64,000 nucleotides of DNA from Deltaproteobacteria bacterium (lineage in GTDB: Bacteria; Myxococcota_A; UBA796; SXON01): contig BJHF01000013.1 of NCBI GenBank assembly GCA_014191855.1, positions 21,530 to 85,529 of the forward strand. The letters run 5' to 3'. The translations under genes and the position numbers were made by a program. Of the stretch, positions 43,267 to 53,225 are shown one piece after another (positions within the stretch are counted from its first letter, which is position 1; each line of letters opens with the position of its first letter). The notes below the pieces were generated by a model. The model had not been told where the DNA came from and did no database searches. It worked only from the letters and a program-made list of their open reading frames with translations.

Positions 43267-44361
43267 CTACCGCTCCACTGCGCCTTTGTCGGCGTCTTCC
43301 CGGGTATGGCCCCAGAAGTCCGTGAGCGTCGCGTCGCTCCCCGCCTTGTCGATCATCGGGGAGCCCTCCATCGGGCGCGGGGGCGAATACATAAGATCGA
43401 GCTCGGGATTCTGGTTCTTCGTCTCAAACTCGAGATCGTCGGGGAAGGGATCGTTCCCTTCGCTCCACTCCACGTTGCCGTTGCCATCCGCGTAAAAGCG
43501 CGGCGACACGCCGGCGTGGTCCTTGACGGTGAGCACCGCGCCATTGTCCAAAAAGATGGAGTTCTCGGCCACGAAGAAGATATCGTAGTCCCCAGCGAGA
43601 TCCATCGCGATCGCCGCGCCGTTCCCGGAAAACGTCATGTTGTACATGCGCAGATCGGTGTAGTAGCCGCTGCAGTTGGTGTTGCAGCCCGTCAACTCCA
43701 GTCGCACGCCCGCGTCGGCCCCCGTGATCCAACTATCCGACAGCGCGATCCCCGCGATGCGCTCCTCCACGGAAACGTCCACCGGGGAATTGATGAGGGC
43801 GCAACGGTCACACAGGAAGTTGTCGAAGCCGGAGAGCGTGGCGTTCTCCAGCGTCACGTCGTTGAAGGAGTACGAGCCTGACCCAGACGCGGCGCCCGTG
43901 GCGGTGAGCCCCGCGAGGACGTGAACCTCGTAATGGGCGGAGGGATCGGTGACAAAGGTGAGGTTGCGCCCCTGGCCGCGGAAGGCGGATGGGTTGCGGG
44001 CGCCCTCGGGGAGCGGGCCGTGCGTAAACGTACCCTCGCCGAGGCAAAGGTTGAATTCCCCGCCGGCCAGCGCATCGTCGATGGTCGGGTACACATCCGG
44101 CACCAGGATGGGCGTGCAGCCGACGAAGGGCACACCGTCCACGCCGTCGCAATCGGCGTCTACCGCGTCGCCGTTCGCATCCTCCGCGCCGGGGTACACG
44201 TCGGCCCGCGAATCGTCGCAGTCGTCGGGGGTCATTACGCCGTCGCCATCGGCATCGGCGGGGCCGGTGTCGACGACGAGATCGGCGGTTTCGCCGCCCG
44301 TCGAGGCGCAGCCGAGTACCCCGGTCGCGAGGGGCAAGAAGGCGAGGATCGGGAACGTCAT
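43267..44361 (-). CDS. MopE-motif lipoprotein with beta-helix
   Basis: 'LATGVLGCAS' lipobox; 'DADGDGVMTPDDCDDSRADVYPGAEDANGDAVDADCDG'. Confidence 0.78.
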   Translation of the reverse strand: MTFPILAFLPLATGVLGCASTGGETADLVVDTGPADADGDGVMTPDDCDDSRADVYPGAEDANGDAVDADCDGVDGVPFVGCTPILVPDVYPTIDDALAGGEFNLCLGEGTFTHGPLPEGARNPSAFRGQGRNLTFVTDPSAHYEVHVLAGLTATGAASGSGSYSFNDVTLENATLSGFDNFLCDRCALINSPVDVSVEERIAGIALSDSWITGADAGVRLELTGCNTNCSGYYTDLRMYNMTFSGNGAAIAMDLAGDYDIFFVAENSIFLDNGAVLTVKDHAGVSPRFYADGNGNVEWSEGNDPFPDDLEFETKNQNPELDLMYSPPRPMEGSPMIDKAGSDATLTDFWGHTREDADKGAVER

Positions 44362-44415
44362 GGGCGCGGTATAGCCCGGCGCGTCGCGCGGCAATCCGAT
44401 AGCATCCAAACAACG

Positions 44416-47400
44416 ATGCGCGCGATCGGCCCATGGAACATCGTCGGCACGCTCGGCCAGGGGGCCATGGGCGTGGTGTATCGGGCCGTGCACCGGCAGG
44501 GGGGCCCGCAGGTGGCGCTCAAGACCTGCCGGGGCGGCACGCCCGAGGAGACCGCCCGGATCCGCTCAGAGATCCACGCTCTCTCCGGCATCCATCACCC
44601 AGGAGTGGTGCGCCTGCTCGCCGATGGCGCCACGGATGGCGTGCCCTGGTACGCCATGGAGCTGCTGGGCGGCGGCACCCTCCGTGACTTCTGTGCCGAC
44701 CTGTGGCCGACCGACCCGTTCGCGGCCGCCGAGCCCCACGCTCCGCCCACACCGGCGCCGCCCGTTGCGAGCGGTCGCCTCCGGGAGGTGCTGACGCTTT
44801 TCGCCCGCTTGTGTGCGCCACTCGCGGCGATCCACGGTCGAGGACTCGTGCATCGCGACCTCAAGCCCGAAAACGTGTTCCTTCGCAATGGCGACGATCC
44901 GGTGCTCATGGACCTCGGCCTCGTCGCGCAGGCACGTGGGGCCGTGGGCCGGGAGCGCATCGACGCGTGCGGGCGGGTGCTGGGCACGGTTGCCTACATG
45001 GCGCCCGAGCAGGCTGAGGGCTTGATCGTCGACGCGAGGGCCGATCTCTACGCGCTCGGTGCGATGCTCTACGAAGCGCTCACTGGCCGACGTACGATCC
45101 AAGTTCAATGCGGGATGATGGAGCAACTCAACGCCGTGCGCGGCGTCACCCCGCCCCGGCCGTCGGAGCTGGCCGCGGACGTACCGCCGGCGCTCGACGA
45201 CCTTGTGATGTCCCTGTTGGCCAAATCTCCCAGCGCCCGGATCGGACACGCGCTCGATGTGCAACGGGTGCTCGTTTCCTGTGGTGCCGAGGGTGTACAC
45301 CCCCCGACAGCCGAGGTGACCTGCCTTTATCGGCCGCGCGTTCGCGGTCGCCCGGAATCCGTGACGGCCCTGCTTGCCGCCGTCGATGCGCTCGCGGAAG
45401 GAACCGGCGGACTCGTGGGCATCGCCGGAGAGTCCGGCTCCGGCAAAACCCTCCTGGCCAGCGAGGCCGCCGCCCACGCCGGGCGACGCGGGCTCGGCGT
45501 CATCGCCGGGGAGTGCCTGCCGGTCGAAGCCGGCGCCGACCGCTCGGGCGACTTCGTGGGCGCGCCGCTGCATCCTTTCCGGAAATTCCTCCAGGCGTGT
45601 GGGGATCGGGCGCGACACCTGGGGAATACGCCCGCGGCGCGCCGCCTGACCGCTCACGCCCGGGTGCTCGCGCTCTACGAGCCCTCGCTCGCATCCACCC
45701 CGGGCTACGACGACTTGCCCGTTCCGGGTTCCGTCGCCCCCGCTGTTGCCCGAGACCGCGTGGTCACCGCCGTGCGTGAAACGCTGGCGGCCTGGGTCGA
45801 TGTCGAAGGCCCGCTGTTTCTGGTGCTCGACGACGTGCAGTGGATGGATGAACTCTCCGCCGCGGTGCTTCGCTCTTTCGACGCGAAGTTGCTGGCTAGC
45901 GTGCCGCTGCTGGTGCTCGTGACCTGGCGATCCGACGAGACGGGGCCCAGGCACGAAACCCTCGCCTCGCTCCCTCCAGGGCTCCGCCTCCGTTTGGATC
46001 GACTCGACCGCACCGCCGTCTCGGAGCTGGTCGGCGACATGCTCGCGATGAGCGTCGCGCCCGGCGAACTCATCGACTTGATGGTGCGGGAAACCGAGGG
46101 GAACCCGTTCTTCGTTGCCGAGTATCTCCGCATGGCGGCCGCCGAGGGCCTGCTGGTGCGCGAGTCGGGCCGGTGGGTGCTCTCGGGAGACAAGCAGGCA
46201 CACCACCTGCCAGCGCCGGGATCCCTCACCGAGCTCATCTCGCGACGCATCGGAGGGCTTGCGCCTGCCGCGGCGACCGTGTTGGACGTCGCGGCGGTTC
46301 TCGGCCGCTTCGTCGACCGCGAAACGCTGGAATTGGCCCTGGGCGAGCCGATCGGAGCGGGGATGGCGGAGCTGGAGCAGCGGCAGGTGCTCGAGGTCGC
46401 GGAAGGAGGCTGGCGCTTCGTGCACGACAAGCTGCGCGAGGCGGCCATGTCGCGCATGGCGCCCGAGCGGCGGCGCGCGCTCCACCAGGCCGCAGCGGCG
46501 GCAATCGAGACTCGCTGCGGCGCCGCACCCGACGACGCCTTCGCCTGGGCCGCCCTCGCCAGCCACTGGGAGGGCGCGGGCGATGCACCGCGAGCGGCCC
46601 GAGCCTGGGGTCGCGCGGGGGACCAGGCCGGACGGAACTTCAGCCATCGCGAAGCGAAAGAGACGTATTCCAAAGCCCTCGCGCATGCGACCGCCGCGGG
46701 CGCATCCGACCTGGAGCGGTCGCGATGGGAGGCCGGCCTGGCAGACGCCTGCATCCTCTCCGGTGAGACGCGGCGCGGGATGGCCCACCAGGCGCGCGCG
46801 CTGGCCGCCGTCGGCTTCCCGCTCCCCCAGACGCCAGCCGCGTGGGCGCTTGGTTTCACGTGGCGGATCGTGGTTCGATTCCTCCAGGCGTACGTGCCCG
46901 GCGCCTTCCGGGTGTCCGATCCGCTCGCCGCCGAGCGCATCACCCTGGCGGCGAACGGCTGCAGCCGCCTCCTCGAACCGTACTTCCTCGCCAACCTTCC
47001 AATCAACGGCTGCTACGTTGGGTTGAACGCCATCAATCTCGCGGAGCGCACCGGAGCGATCGGGCCGTTGGCCCGGGGGCTGGGGTTCATGTCGATGCTG
47101 GTGGGCGCGACGCCGATGCGCGGGGTGGCCGACCGGTGGGTGGCGCGAGCCCTGGCCCTGGCCGAGGGCGACAGCCGGCGCGAAAACCTGATCTACGTAC
47201 TTCAACGCACCTCCTGTTACGACGTCGCGATGGGGCGGTGGGACCGGGCACTCGAGAAAAGCCGGCGAGCGAGGGCCCTTGCCAGCGAGATCGGGGACCG
47301 GCGCGGCTTCGGGGAGTCGCACATGACCATCATTCAGGCGCTCAACGCCCAAGGGCGACTCGGGGAGGGACTCGCCACGGCGAAGGCCTGCATCGAGGAC

Positions 47401-48063
47401 GCCGACGGCGCCGGTGACCGGGAGATGATGGCGGAGGCCCTGGTTCTCTCGATGGACGCACACGTACGGGCCGGCGCGGCGACCGCCGCTATCGCCGCGT
47501 ACGAACGGGCCTTGCCGGACATGGCGATGCACGGAGAGGGGATCCAGGCCTATTTTCATGCGGTCGCGGGTGAGGCGCGACTCCAGGCTGGGGATCGCGC
47601 GGGCGCCCGAACCCTCCTCGAAACGGCGGCGGCGTTGTTGCGGCAGACGCCCCCGGCGTCCTATTTCGCCCTCCCAACCCTGGTGTCCGGCGCCCAGGTG
47701 GCCGTCGGGTTGCACATCCAGACCGGAGATCCCGCTTTGCTGGTCCTCGCCGACCAGGTGACCGGGCACCTCGTGAGCCTGGGGCGGATGTACCCCTACG
47801 TCACCCCGGCGCGCGACCGCATGCTGGCCGAGCTCGCTCGCCGCAGGGGTCGGCAGGGGCGTGCGGCCAGCCTCTACGCGGCAGCGATCGCCTCCGCCGA
47901 TCGCCTGGGAATGACCGTAGAACGAGCGGAAGCTCGGCTCGGTCTGGCAGGCCTCGTCATGGACCAACCTCGGCACGAGCTCACGGGGACCGCCAGGGCC
48001 CTGTTCGCCGAGGCTGGGGCCGTCGCGTGGAAATGCGCGCTGACGTTGTACCGGCCGCCCTGA
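44416..48063 (+). CDS. Ser/Thr protein kinase fused to AAA-type ATPase and TPR-like C-terminus (PknK-like architecture)
   Basis: 'LGQGAMGVVYRA', 'VALKTCRGG', 'VHRDLKPENVFL', 'DLG', 'GTVAYMAPEQ'; Walker A 'GIAGESGSGKTLLASEAA', 'LFLVLDDVQWMD'. Confidence 0.9.
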   Translation: MRAIGPWNIVGTLGQGAMGVVYRAVHRQGGPQVALKTCRGGTPEETARIRSEIHALSGIHHPGVVRLLADGATDGVPWYAMELLGGGTLRDFCADLWPTDPFAAAEPHAPPTPAPPVASGRLREVLTLFARLCAPLAAIHGRGLVHRDLKPENVFLRNGDDPVLMDLGLVAQARGAVGRERIDACGRVLGTVAYMAPEQAEGLIVDARADLYALGAMLYEALTGRRTIQVQCGMMEQLNAVRGVTPPRPSELAADVPPALDDLVMSLLAKSPSARIGHALDVQRVLVSCGAEGVHPPTAEVTCLYRPRVRGRPESVTALLAAVDALAEGTGGLVGIAGESGSGKTLLASEAAAHAGRRGLGVIAGECLPVEAGADRSGDFVGAPLHPFRKFLQACGDRARHLGNTPAARRLTAHARVLALYEPSLASTPGYDDLPVPGSVAPAVARDRVVTAVRETLAAWVDVEGPLFLVLDDVQWMDELSAAVLRSFDAKLLASVPLLVLVTWRSDETGPRHETLASLPPGLRLRLDRLDRTAVSELVGDMLAMSVAPGELIDLMVRETEGNPFFVAEYLRMAAAEGLLVRESGRWVLSGDKQAHHLPAPGSLTELISRRIGGLAPAAATVLDVAAVLGRFVDRETLELALGEPIGAGMAELEQRQVLEVAEGGWRFVHDKLREAAMSRMAPERRRALHQAAAAAIETRCGAAPDDAFAWAALASHWEGAGDAPRAARAWGRAGDQAGRNFSHREAKETYSKALAHATAAGASDLERSRWEAGLADACILSGETRRGMAHQARALAAVGFPLPQTPAAWALGFTWRIVVRFLQAYVPGAFRVSDPLAAERITLAANGCSRLLEPYFLANLPINGCYVGLNAINLAERTGAIGPLARGLGFMSMLVGATPMRGVADRWVARALALAEGDSRRENLIYVLQRTSCYDVAMGRWDRALEKSRRARALASEIGDRRGFGESHMTIIQALNAQGRLGEGLATAKACIEDADGAGDREMMAEALVLSMDAHVRAGAATAAIAAYERALPDMAMHGEGIQAYFHAVAGEARLQAGDRAGARTLLETAAALLRQTPPASYFALPTLVSGAQVAVGLHIQTGDPALLVLADQVTGHLVSLGRMYPYVTPARDRMLAELARRRGRQGRAASLYAAAIASADRLGMTVERAEARLGLAGLVMDQPRHELTGTARALFAEAGAVAWKCALTLYRPP

Positions 48064-48083
48064 AGGGTGGCGCTCTCCATCGC

Positions 48084-50363
48084 CTACTGCCCAAAAAACG
48101 CCGCGAGCTCCTCCCACGGCTTGCTGCTGCCTTCGGGGACCCACGCCCGGGGAAGGTACTGCTGCAGCTCCGTTTGCAGAAAGCGGCGACACACCAGCAC
48201 AACCGCGCCGCGATCGTTGGGGGTCCGCACCACCCGACCTGCCGCCTGTACGACGCGGGTCATGCCGGGCTGCACGGAGGCTAGGCCAAACCCATCGTCG
48301 TGGCGACGCTCGTACCAGTCGTTGAGCAGGGATGTCTGAAGATCGGGTGGCGGAAACGCCGGTCCGACGATGATCGCGGCGGCGAGCGCGCCGGGCGGGA
48401 GGTCGACGGACTCGCCGAACACACCACCGAGCACGGCGCACAGCACCTTCCCGGGCTCCGCCATCTCCGCCGCGGCCTCGGCCCGCGCCGCATGCGACAT
48501 CGCCGGGCGCTGGACCACGCGCTCACGGCCGGGCAGCTCCATCAGCCCCAGCAGGTCGTTCATCTGCTCGAAGCTGCCGAAGAACAGCGCAACGTTGCCA
48601 GGGATGGCGGCCACACACCGCTCGACGAGCTCCGCGATCCGCGTGCGCTCCTTCGCACGATCCCGAAACGCCGTGGACACGCCCCTCGCGACGATGACAC
48701 GCAGGTTCTCAGCGGGAAAGTTGGAGGGGACGTCCAGTTCGGCGAAGCGGGCGCTCGGCACCCCCATGCGCTCGCGCCAGAACCACGTCGGTGCGAGCGT
48801 GGCGCTCGTCGCGATGAGAGATGCGCACGCGGCGACCCGATCCCGTAGGAGGAACGAGGCGTCGCGACAGATAAGCTGGAGTGACATCCCGTCGGTGAGC
48901 GACACCACCTCCTCGCCTTCATGCTCGGCGTAGGCCGAGAAGCGAAAGATCGCCTGACCGAGCGCGCGCCACGGGTCGTCGGCGATGCCGAGGGGGTTCG
49001 CCTCGCGCAGCCGCGCGTGCTCGTAGGCGAGGCTGTCGAATCGATCCAGCACGTCGTCGAGCGCGCCGGGTTCGACCTCCCAGCGACGGGCCTCGCCCGA
49101 GCCGGCTTCGGCATACAACCAGCCGCGCACCTCGTCCACGAGGTCACGGAACGGGGCGCCGAACGGCCCGGGAAACGACGCGTCCACCCGGTCGAGCAGC
49201 GGTGCGTCAACGCGCGCCGAGGCCCACCCGCGGGCGCGGTCGGGGAGCTGGTGGGCCTCGTCCACCACCACGGTCCAGCGCCGCGCTGCGCCGCTCGCAA
49301 AAAGCGGTCGCAGGTAAACATCCGGGTCAAAGGCATAGTTCAGGTCGGCCACCACGACGTCCGCGAGGTGCGCGGCGAGCTCAACCGCCAGCGCCCACGC
49401 GCACGCGCCCTGCCGCCCGGCCTCCGCCCGCACCTCCTCCGGCGTAACGATCCCCTGAGACGCGAGCCCTTCGAGATCGGCCAGCTCCGCAGTGCCGACG
49501 CAATCGCCGCGCGCGCAGTCGGGGCACGCCTCCGCCCGCGAGGGAACGACCACGACCCGGAGGGGCAGCCCCGCCTCGCCGAGCCGCTGTACGGCATCGA
49601 GGACGATCCAGCGCTGCGTACCGCGCGCCGTCGCCCAGAACACTCCGAGATCCTGCCGAAAGGCCTCCCGTAGCACGCCCGTGATCACCGGCGCCGTCTT
49701 CCCCAGACCCGTCGGCGCCGTGACCGCGAGCACCTGTTCCTGCGCGACGGCATCCACCGTCGCGTCGAGGATCTCCGACTGGCCGGCGCGGAGCTCGGAG
49801 AACGGGAACGGCACCGGACGAAGCCGCCGCTCCGCCCTCCAGGCCAGGCCAAGCTCCCGGGTGCGCACGCGTGCCCGGAGCCAAGCGCGAAGCCACCGTC
49901 CAACCTCCGGATCCGGCCGCTCCTGTACGACGCGCTGGCTGCCATCCACGAGCGACACCAGCCGGAGCCGCCCCACGGGGTCGGGCCGCTTCGCCGCCAC
50001 CGCCATGTGCAGGTAGAGCTGGAGCTGGCGCCGCCACGACTCGGGCACCGGCGCCTCCATCAACGCCCGTTCGCCCAGGCCCACGCTCTTGATCTCGTCG
50101 ATCAGCGTCACGCCGTCGAGGTCGTCCACGAGTCCGTCCACTCGGGCATGCACGATGCACCGCCAGCCCTCCACCTCCTCCACGTGCGTCCACGCCACCT
50201 CGGCGTCCCCCTCCTCTTCGTCCTGAATACGGCGATGAAGCTGCCCTCCCGCCCGCGATCGCGCCCGCGCCGACATCGCGAGCCCACCCAGCTCGGAGCG
50301 CCCACCCACGAGGTCCCGAACCGCGACCTGCAGCGTGTGGGTGTCATCCGACCAACGCAACAT
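48084..50363 (-). CDS. XPD/DinG-like SF2 helicase with N-terminal PD-(D/E)XK-like nuclease domain
   Basis: 'VTAPTGLGKTAPVITGVL', Fe-S-like Cys 'CPDCARGDC...GACAWA', 'VVVDEAHQLPDRARG'; N-terminal 'DGLVDDLDGVTLIDEIKSV...WRRQLQLYLHMAV'. Confidence 0.85.
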   Translation of the reverse strand: MLRWSDDTHTLQVAVRDLVGGRSELGGLAMSARARSRAGGQLHRRIQDEEEGDAEVAWTHVEEVEGWRCIVHARVDGLVDDLDGVTLIDEIKSVGLGERALMEAPVPESWRRQLQLYLHMAVAAKRPDPVGRLRLVSLVDGSQRVVQERPDPEVGRWLRAWLRARVRTRELGLAWRAERRLRPVPFPFSELRAGQSEILDATVDAVAQEQVLAVTAPTGLGKTAPVITGVLREAFRQDLGVFWATARGTQRWIVLDAVQRLGEAGLPLRVVVVPSRAEACPDCARGDCVGTAELADLEGLASQGIVTPEEVRAEAGRQGACAWALAVELAAHLADVVVADLNYAFDPDVYLRPLFASGAARRWTVVVDEAHQLPDRARGWASARVDAPLLDRVDASFPGPFGAPFRDLVDEVRGWLYAEAGSGEARRWEVEPGALDDVLDRFDSLAYEHARLREANPLGIADDPWRALGQAIFRFSAYAEHEGEEVVSLTDGMSLQLICRDASFLLRDRVAACASLIATSATLAPTWFWRERMGVPSARFAELDVPSNFPAENLRVIVARGVSTAFRDRAKERTRIAELVERCVAAIPGNVALFFGSFEQMNDLLGLMELPGRERVVQRPAMSHAARAEAAAEMAEPGKVLCAVLGGVFGESVDLPPGALAAAIIVGPAFPPPDLQTSLLNDWYERRHDDGFGLASVQPGMTRVVQAAGRVVRTPNDRGAVVLVCRRFLQTELQQYLPRAWVPEGSSKPWEELAAFFGQ

Positions 50364-50375
50364 CGGGGCTTCGGG

Positions 50376-51071
50376 CTAGGCCAACGCGACGTAGATCCGA
50401 TGGACGTCGTCGTTCTCCTCGAAGCCACCGACGAACGCCGCCACATCCTGCTGCTGCGCTTCGTCAACTTCAACGAGACTTTTTGGAATCCAGCCCAGCT
50501 CCGCGGAGCTCACCACCCAGCCCATGGCGGCCAGGGCCTTGTTCACCGCGTCCACATCCGGGGGGTCGCAGATGAATTCCGTACATTCTTCGCCCGGGCG
50601 CAGATCCTGGGCGCCGGCCTCGATCGCGGCCTCTTCCGCGTCCATCCCCGCAGGATGGCTCGCCTCGATGAGCCCGCGCCGCTCGAACATCCACGCCACG
50701 CTGCCTGCTCCGCCAAGCTGCCCCTTGCGGAACAACATGCGCAGGTCACTCGCCGTGCGGTTGCGGTTCTCCGTCAGGCACTCCACCATGATCGGCACCT
50801 GATGCGGGCAAAATCCCTCGAAGGTGACGGTTTCGTACGTGACGTTCTCGTCGGTTTCCCCCCGACCCTTTGCGAGCGCCCGCTCGATCGTGCTTTTGGT
50901 GACCGAGTTCTTCCGCGCGTTCTCCAGCGCGGCCCGCAGCCTCGGGTTCGAGTCAGGATCGCCGTTCCCCCCTTTCGCCGCGATGACAATCTCCTTGGCC
51001 AAGCGGGTGAACAGCGCGCTGCGCTTGGCCCCGCTCTCCAACCGCCACTTCTGCTTCCACTGTGCGCCCAT
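50376..51071 (-). CDS. yebC: YebC/PmpR-family protein
   Basis: 'MGAQWKQKWRLESGAKRSALFTRLAKEIVIAAKGGNGDPDSNPRLRAALENARKNSVTKSTIERALAKG' YebC signature. Confidence 0.93.
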   Translation of the reverse strand: MGAQWKQKWRLESGAKRSALFTRLAKEIVIAAKGGNGDPDSNPRLRAALENARKNSVTKSTIERALAKGRGETDENVTYETVTFEGFCPHQVPIMVECLTENRNRTASDLRMLFRKGQLGGAGSVAWMFERRGLIEASHPAGMDAEEAAIEAGAQDLRPGEECTEFICDPPDVDAVNKALAAMGWVVSSAELGWIPKSLVEVDEAQQQDVAAFVGGFEENDDVHRIYVALA

Positions 51072-51160
51072 GCCGCCCGGTCTAGGCGATCCGAAGGCCG
51101 CGCGCAAGGACCGGGGGGCCTCCCGCCGGGTTAGACCTGCGGCACACGAAAGGGCGGAGA

Positions 51161-51634
51161 ATGCCAGACGACACCGAGAAGACCGAGGTGATGAACCCGA
51201 CCTACTGGCGGCGGGACGGCTGGGAAGCCCGAGTCCTCAAGAACGAGGAGGACGATGGCTGGGCGGTGGCGATGACGAGGGTGGGGGACACCGAGCCCGC
51301 GCTCGTGGGCCCGTGGACGATGGGTCGCGACAAGAAGAACCCCAAGCCGCTCGACTCCCTGGCGTTCACGACGCTGGTGAAGACCGCCAAAGAGGTGATT
51401 CGCCGTCATGAACACTTCGCCCGCGCGCTCCTCCATAAAACGCTCACGTACACCCGGGCCGACGGTGTGCGTGTCCGCGCCGACCTCGATGTGGCGGCCG
51501 ACGAGGATGATCCGCACGCCATCCTGGGCTGCTTCGACGACGTGACCGGCGAAGCGCTGCGCAAGGGGCGCGTCGCGCCGAACTTCAAGCTGTCGGCCAC
51601 GCGGGTGGACCGGTTCGTGGACGCGGGGGAATAA
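51161..51634 (+). CDS. Hypothetical protein coupled to DUF1266 gene
   Basis: ORF with stop overlapping the next ATG (TAATG). Confidence 0.6.
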   Translation: MPDDTEKTEVMNPTYWRRDGWEARVLKNEEDDGWAVAMTRVGDTEPALVGPWTMGRDKKNPKPLDSLAFTTLVKTAKEVIRRHEHFARALLHKTLTYTRADGVRVRADLDVAADEDDPHAILGCFDDVTGEALRKGRVAPNFKLSATRVDRFVDAGE

Positions 51635-53154
51635 TGCCCGCTTCTACCCCCGCCCAACGCTGGGCCCTCGGCCTCGCGGCGGTGCTCACCGAGCTGAACA
51701 AGGGTTTCCACCACGAGTTGGGCGGCTGGGGGGCGGGGGACCACACGGTCGGCTGGTGCCGCGGCGTGCTCTCGAAGAGCTGGGGCGTGACCGACCGGGA
51801 GAGCTTCGACTCGGCGCTCCGGTACCTCTGGCACGTCGGTCACCGCACCGAATGCCTCCAGGTGCTGGCCAACCTCCCCGCAAACCCGGCGGAGGACGAC
51901 CACAAGCAGGCGATCGCCCGCGAACATCGCACGGACCTGGAAGGAAGAGGGCTGCTCGCATGGGACCTCGGCCGCTTCGTCGCCGTCGTAGGCTGGGGAT
52001 GTTGGGCGGGGTACATCCCCGAGTCGGAGGCGTGGCGATATCTGCACGGAGCCGCCACCTGGGCCCAGCGGCGCTATCGCAGCTGGGAAGACTACGGCCG
52101 ACAGTACGAGCTCGGGCGGATCTGGTGGTCCGGCGAAGAAGATCCGCGGATGGAGCCGATCCTCACCAAGCTGCTCACCGACCCTCAGAGCCCCTGGATC
52201 ACGACCCCCTGGGGCTGGCCGCTCGGCGCCGCGCCCCCGGCTCCCACGCCGCGGCGGATCAAGCGCACCCAATGCCGCGGTTGTGGAGCCCCCAAGCAGC
52301 TTCCTCCCCTCACCGGATGGGTGTACTGCGATCACTGCGGCGCCCTCACCGACTGGGACTTCCGTACCGCATGCAGCACCCCGGGCTCGGCGCTGCCCGG
52401 CCCCGCGTATGAAGCGGTTTTGGCCGCGATGCGGCCGAAGATCGAAGCGGCTCGCACCAAGCGAGACGTTGCGGCGATGCGCGAGGCGCAGATCCAGGTG
52501 TTCACCGCGTGGGCCGAAGCATGCCCCGCGTCGTTGCCCCCTCGCGCGAAGCAGGCCGACTACCGGGAGAAGTACGTGCGCTACATGGCGGAGGCCGCTG
52601 TGTTCTCCGAGCTGGACGCCGAGTGGCGAGCGGCTGGCGCCGACATCGCGAAGCTGACGACGGGGATCCGCTTCGTGGGGAACCCCACCAAGCCAAAGGT
52701 CGCGGCCGAGCCCTTCTGGAAGCTCACGGAGGCCGTGGAACGGCAGGTTCAACGTGGCCAGGCGCTCCACGCGGAGCACGGCGTGGTGGGCATGCACCCG
52801 GACGGCATCCCGGCGGAGCTCCAAAGTCAGCTCACGTGGTCGGTGTACGCGCAAGGGTGGGTGCCGATGCTCGACGACGCGAACGCCCAGAAGCTCCTCG
52901 ATCGCACGGGGCTGGCCGGGGACTACGACACCCTGCCGGACATCGCGACCCGCATGCACCATTGCGGGAGCTGCAAGGCGGAATTGCAGACCGTCCCCGG
53001 AGCGAAGTGCGTGGTGTGCGAAGCCTGCGGCACGCGCGTGGACGTGGGCCACGACGACGTGAGCTGCCTGCAGTGCGCGTTCACCTTCGCCTTCCCGATG
53101 GACGTGGCGCGCGGCAAGTGCCCGGCTTGCGACACGGTTGTTTCGCGGGTGTAG
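51634..53154 (+). CDS. DUF1266-like protein with zinc-ribbon clusters
   Basis: 'SWGVTDRESFDSALRYL...GLLAWDLGRFVAVVGWGCWAGYIPESEAW' DUF1266-like; 'CRGCGAPKQLPPLTGWVYCDHCG', 'CGSCKAELQTVPGAKCVVCEACG', 'CLQC...CPAC'. Confidence 0.75.
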   Translation: MPASTPAQRWALGLAAVLTELNKGFHHELGGWGAGDHTVGWCRGVLSKSWGVTDRESFDSALRYLWHVGHRTECLQVLANLPANPAEDDHKQAIAREHRTDLEGRGLLAWDLGRFVAVVGWGCWAGYIPESEAWRYLHGAATWAQRRYRSWEDYGRQYELGRIWWSGEEDPRMEPILTKLLTDPQSPWITTPWGWPLGAAPPAPTPRRIKRTQCRGCGAPKQLPPLTGWVYCDHCGALTDWDFRTACSTPGSALPGPAYEAVLAAMRPKIEAARTKRDVAAMREAQIQVFTAWAEACPASLPPRAKQADYREKYVRYMAEAAVFSELDAEWRAAGADIAKLTTGIRFVGNPTKPKVAAEPFWKLTEAVERQVQRGQALHAEHGVVGMHPDGIPAELQSQLTWSVYAQGWVPMLDDANAQKLLDRTGLAGDYDTLPDIATRMHHCGSCKAELQTVPGAKCVVCEACGTRVDVGHDDVSCLQCAFTFAFPMDVARGKCPACDTVVSRV

Positions 53155-53165
53155 GGCGTTGCGCG

Positions 53166-53196
53166 CCACCTCCCCCCGCACAGCGAGGGGAGGTGG
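53166..53196. terminator. Strong hairpin between convergent genes
   Basis: Perfect 10-bp stem CCACCTCCCC-(11 nt)-GGGGAGGTGG. Confidence 0.5.
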
Positions 53197-53225
53197 AGAT
53201 ACGCGACGAGGCTGGCGGCGATCCG

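Noticed and set aside
44566-48441. 1291-aa minus-strand ORF antisense to the kinase gene
   Set aside because: Arg/His/Gly-rich translation with no recognisable domain, antisense to a gene with clear kinase and ATPase motifs; typical high-GC antisense ORF.
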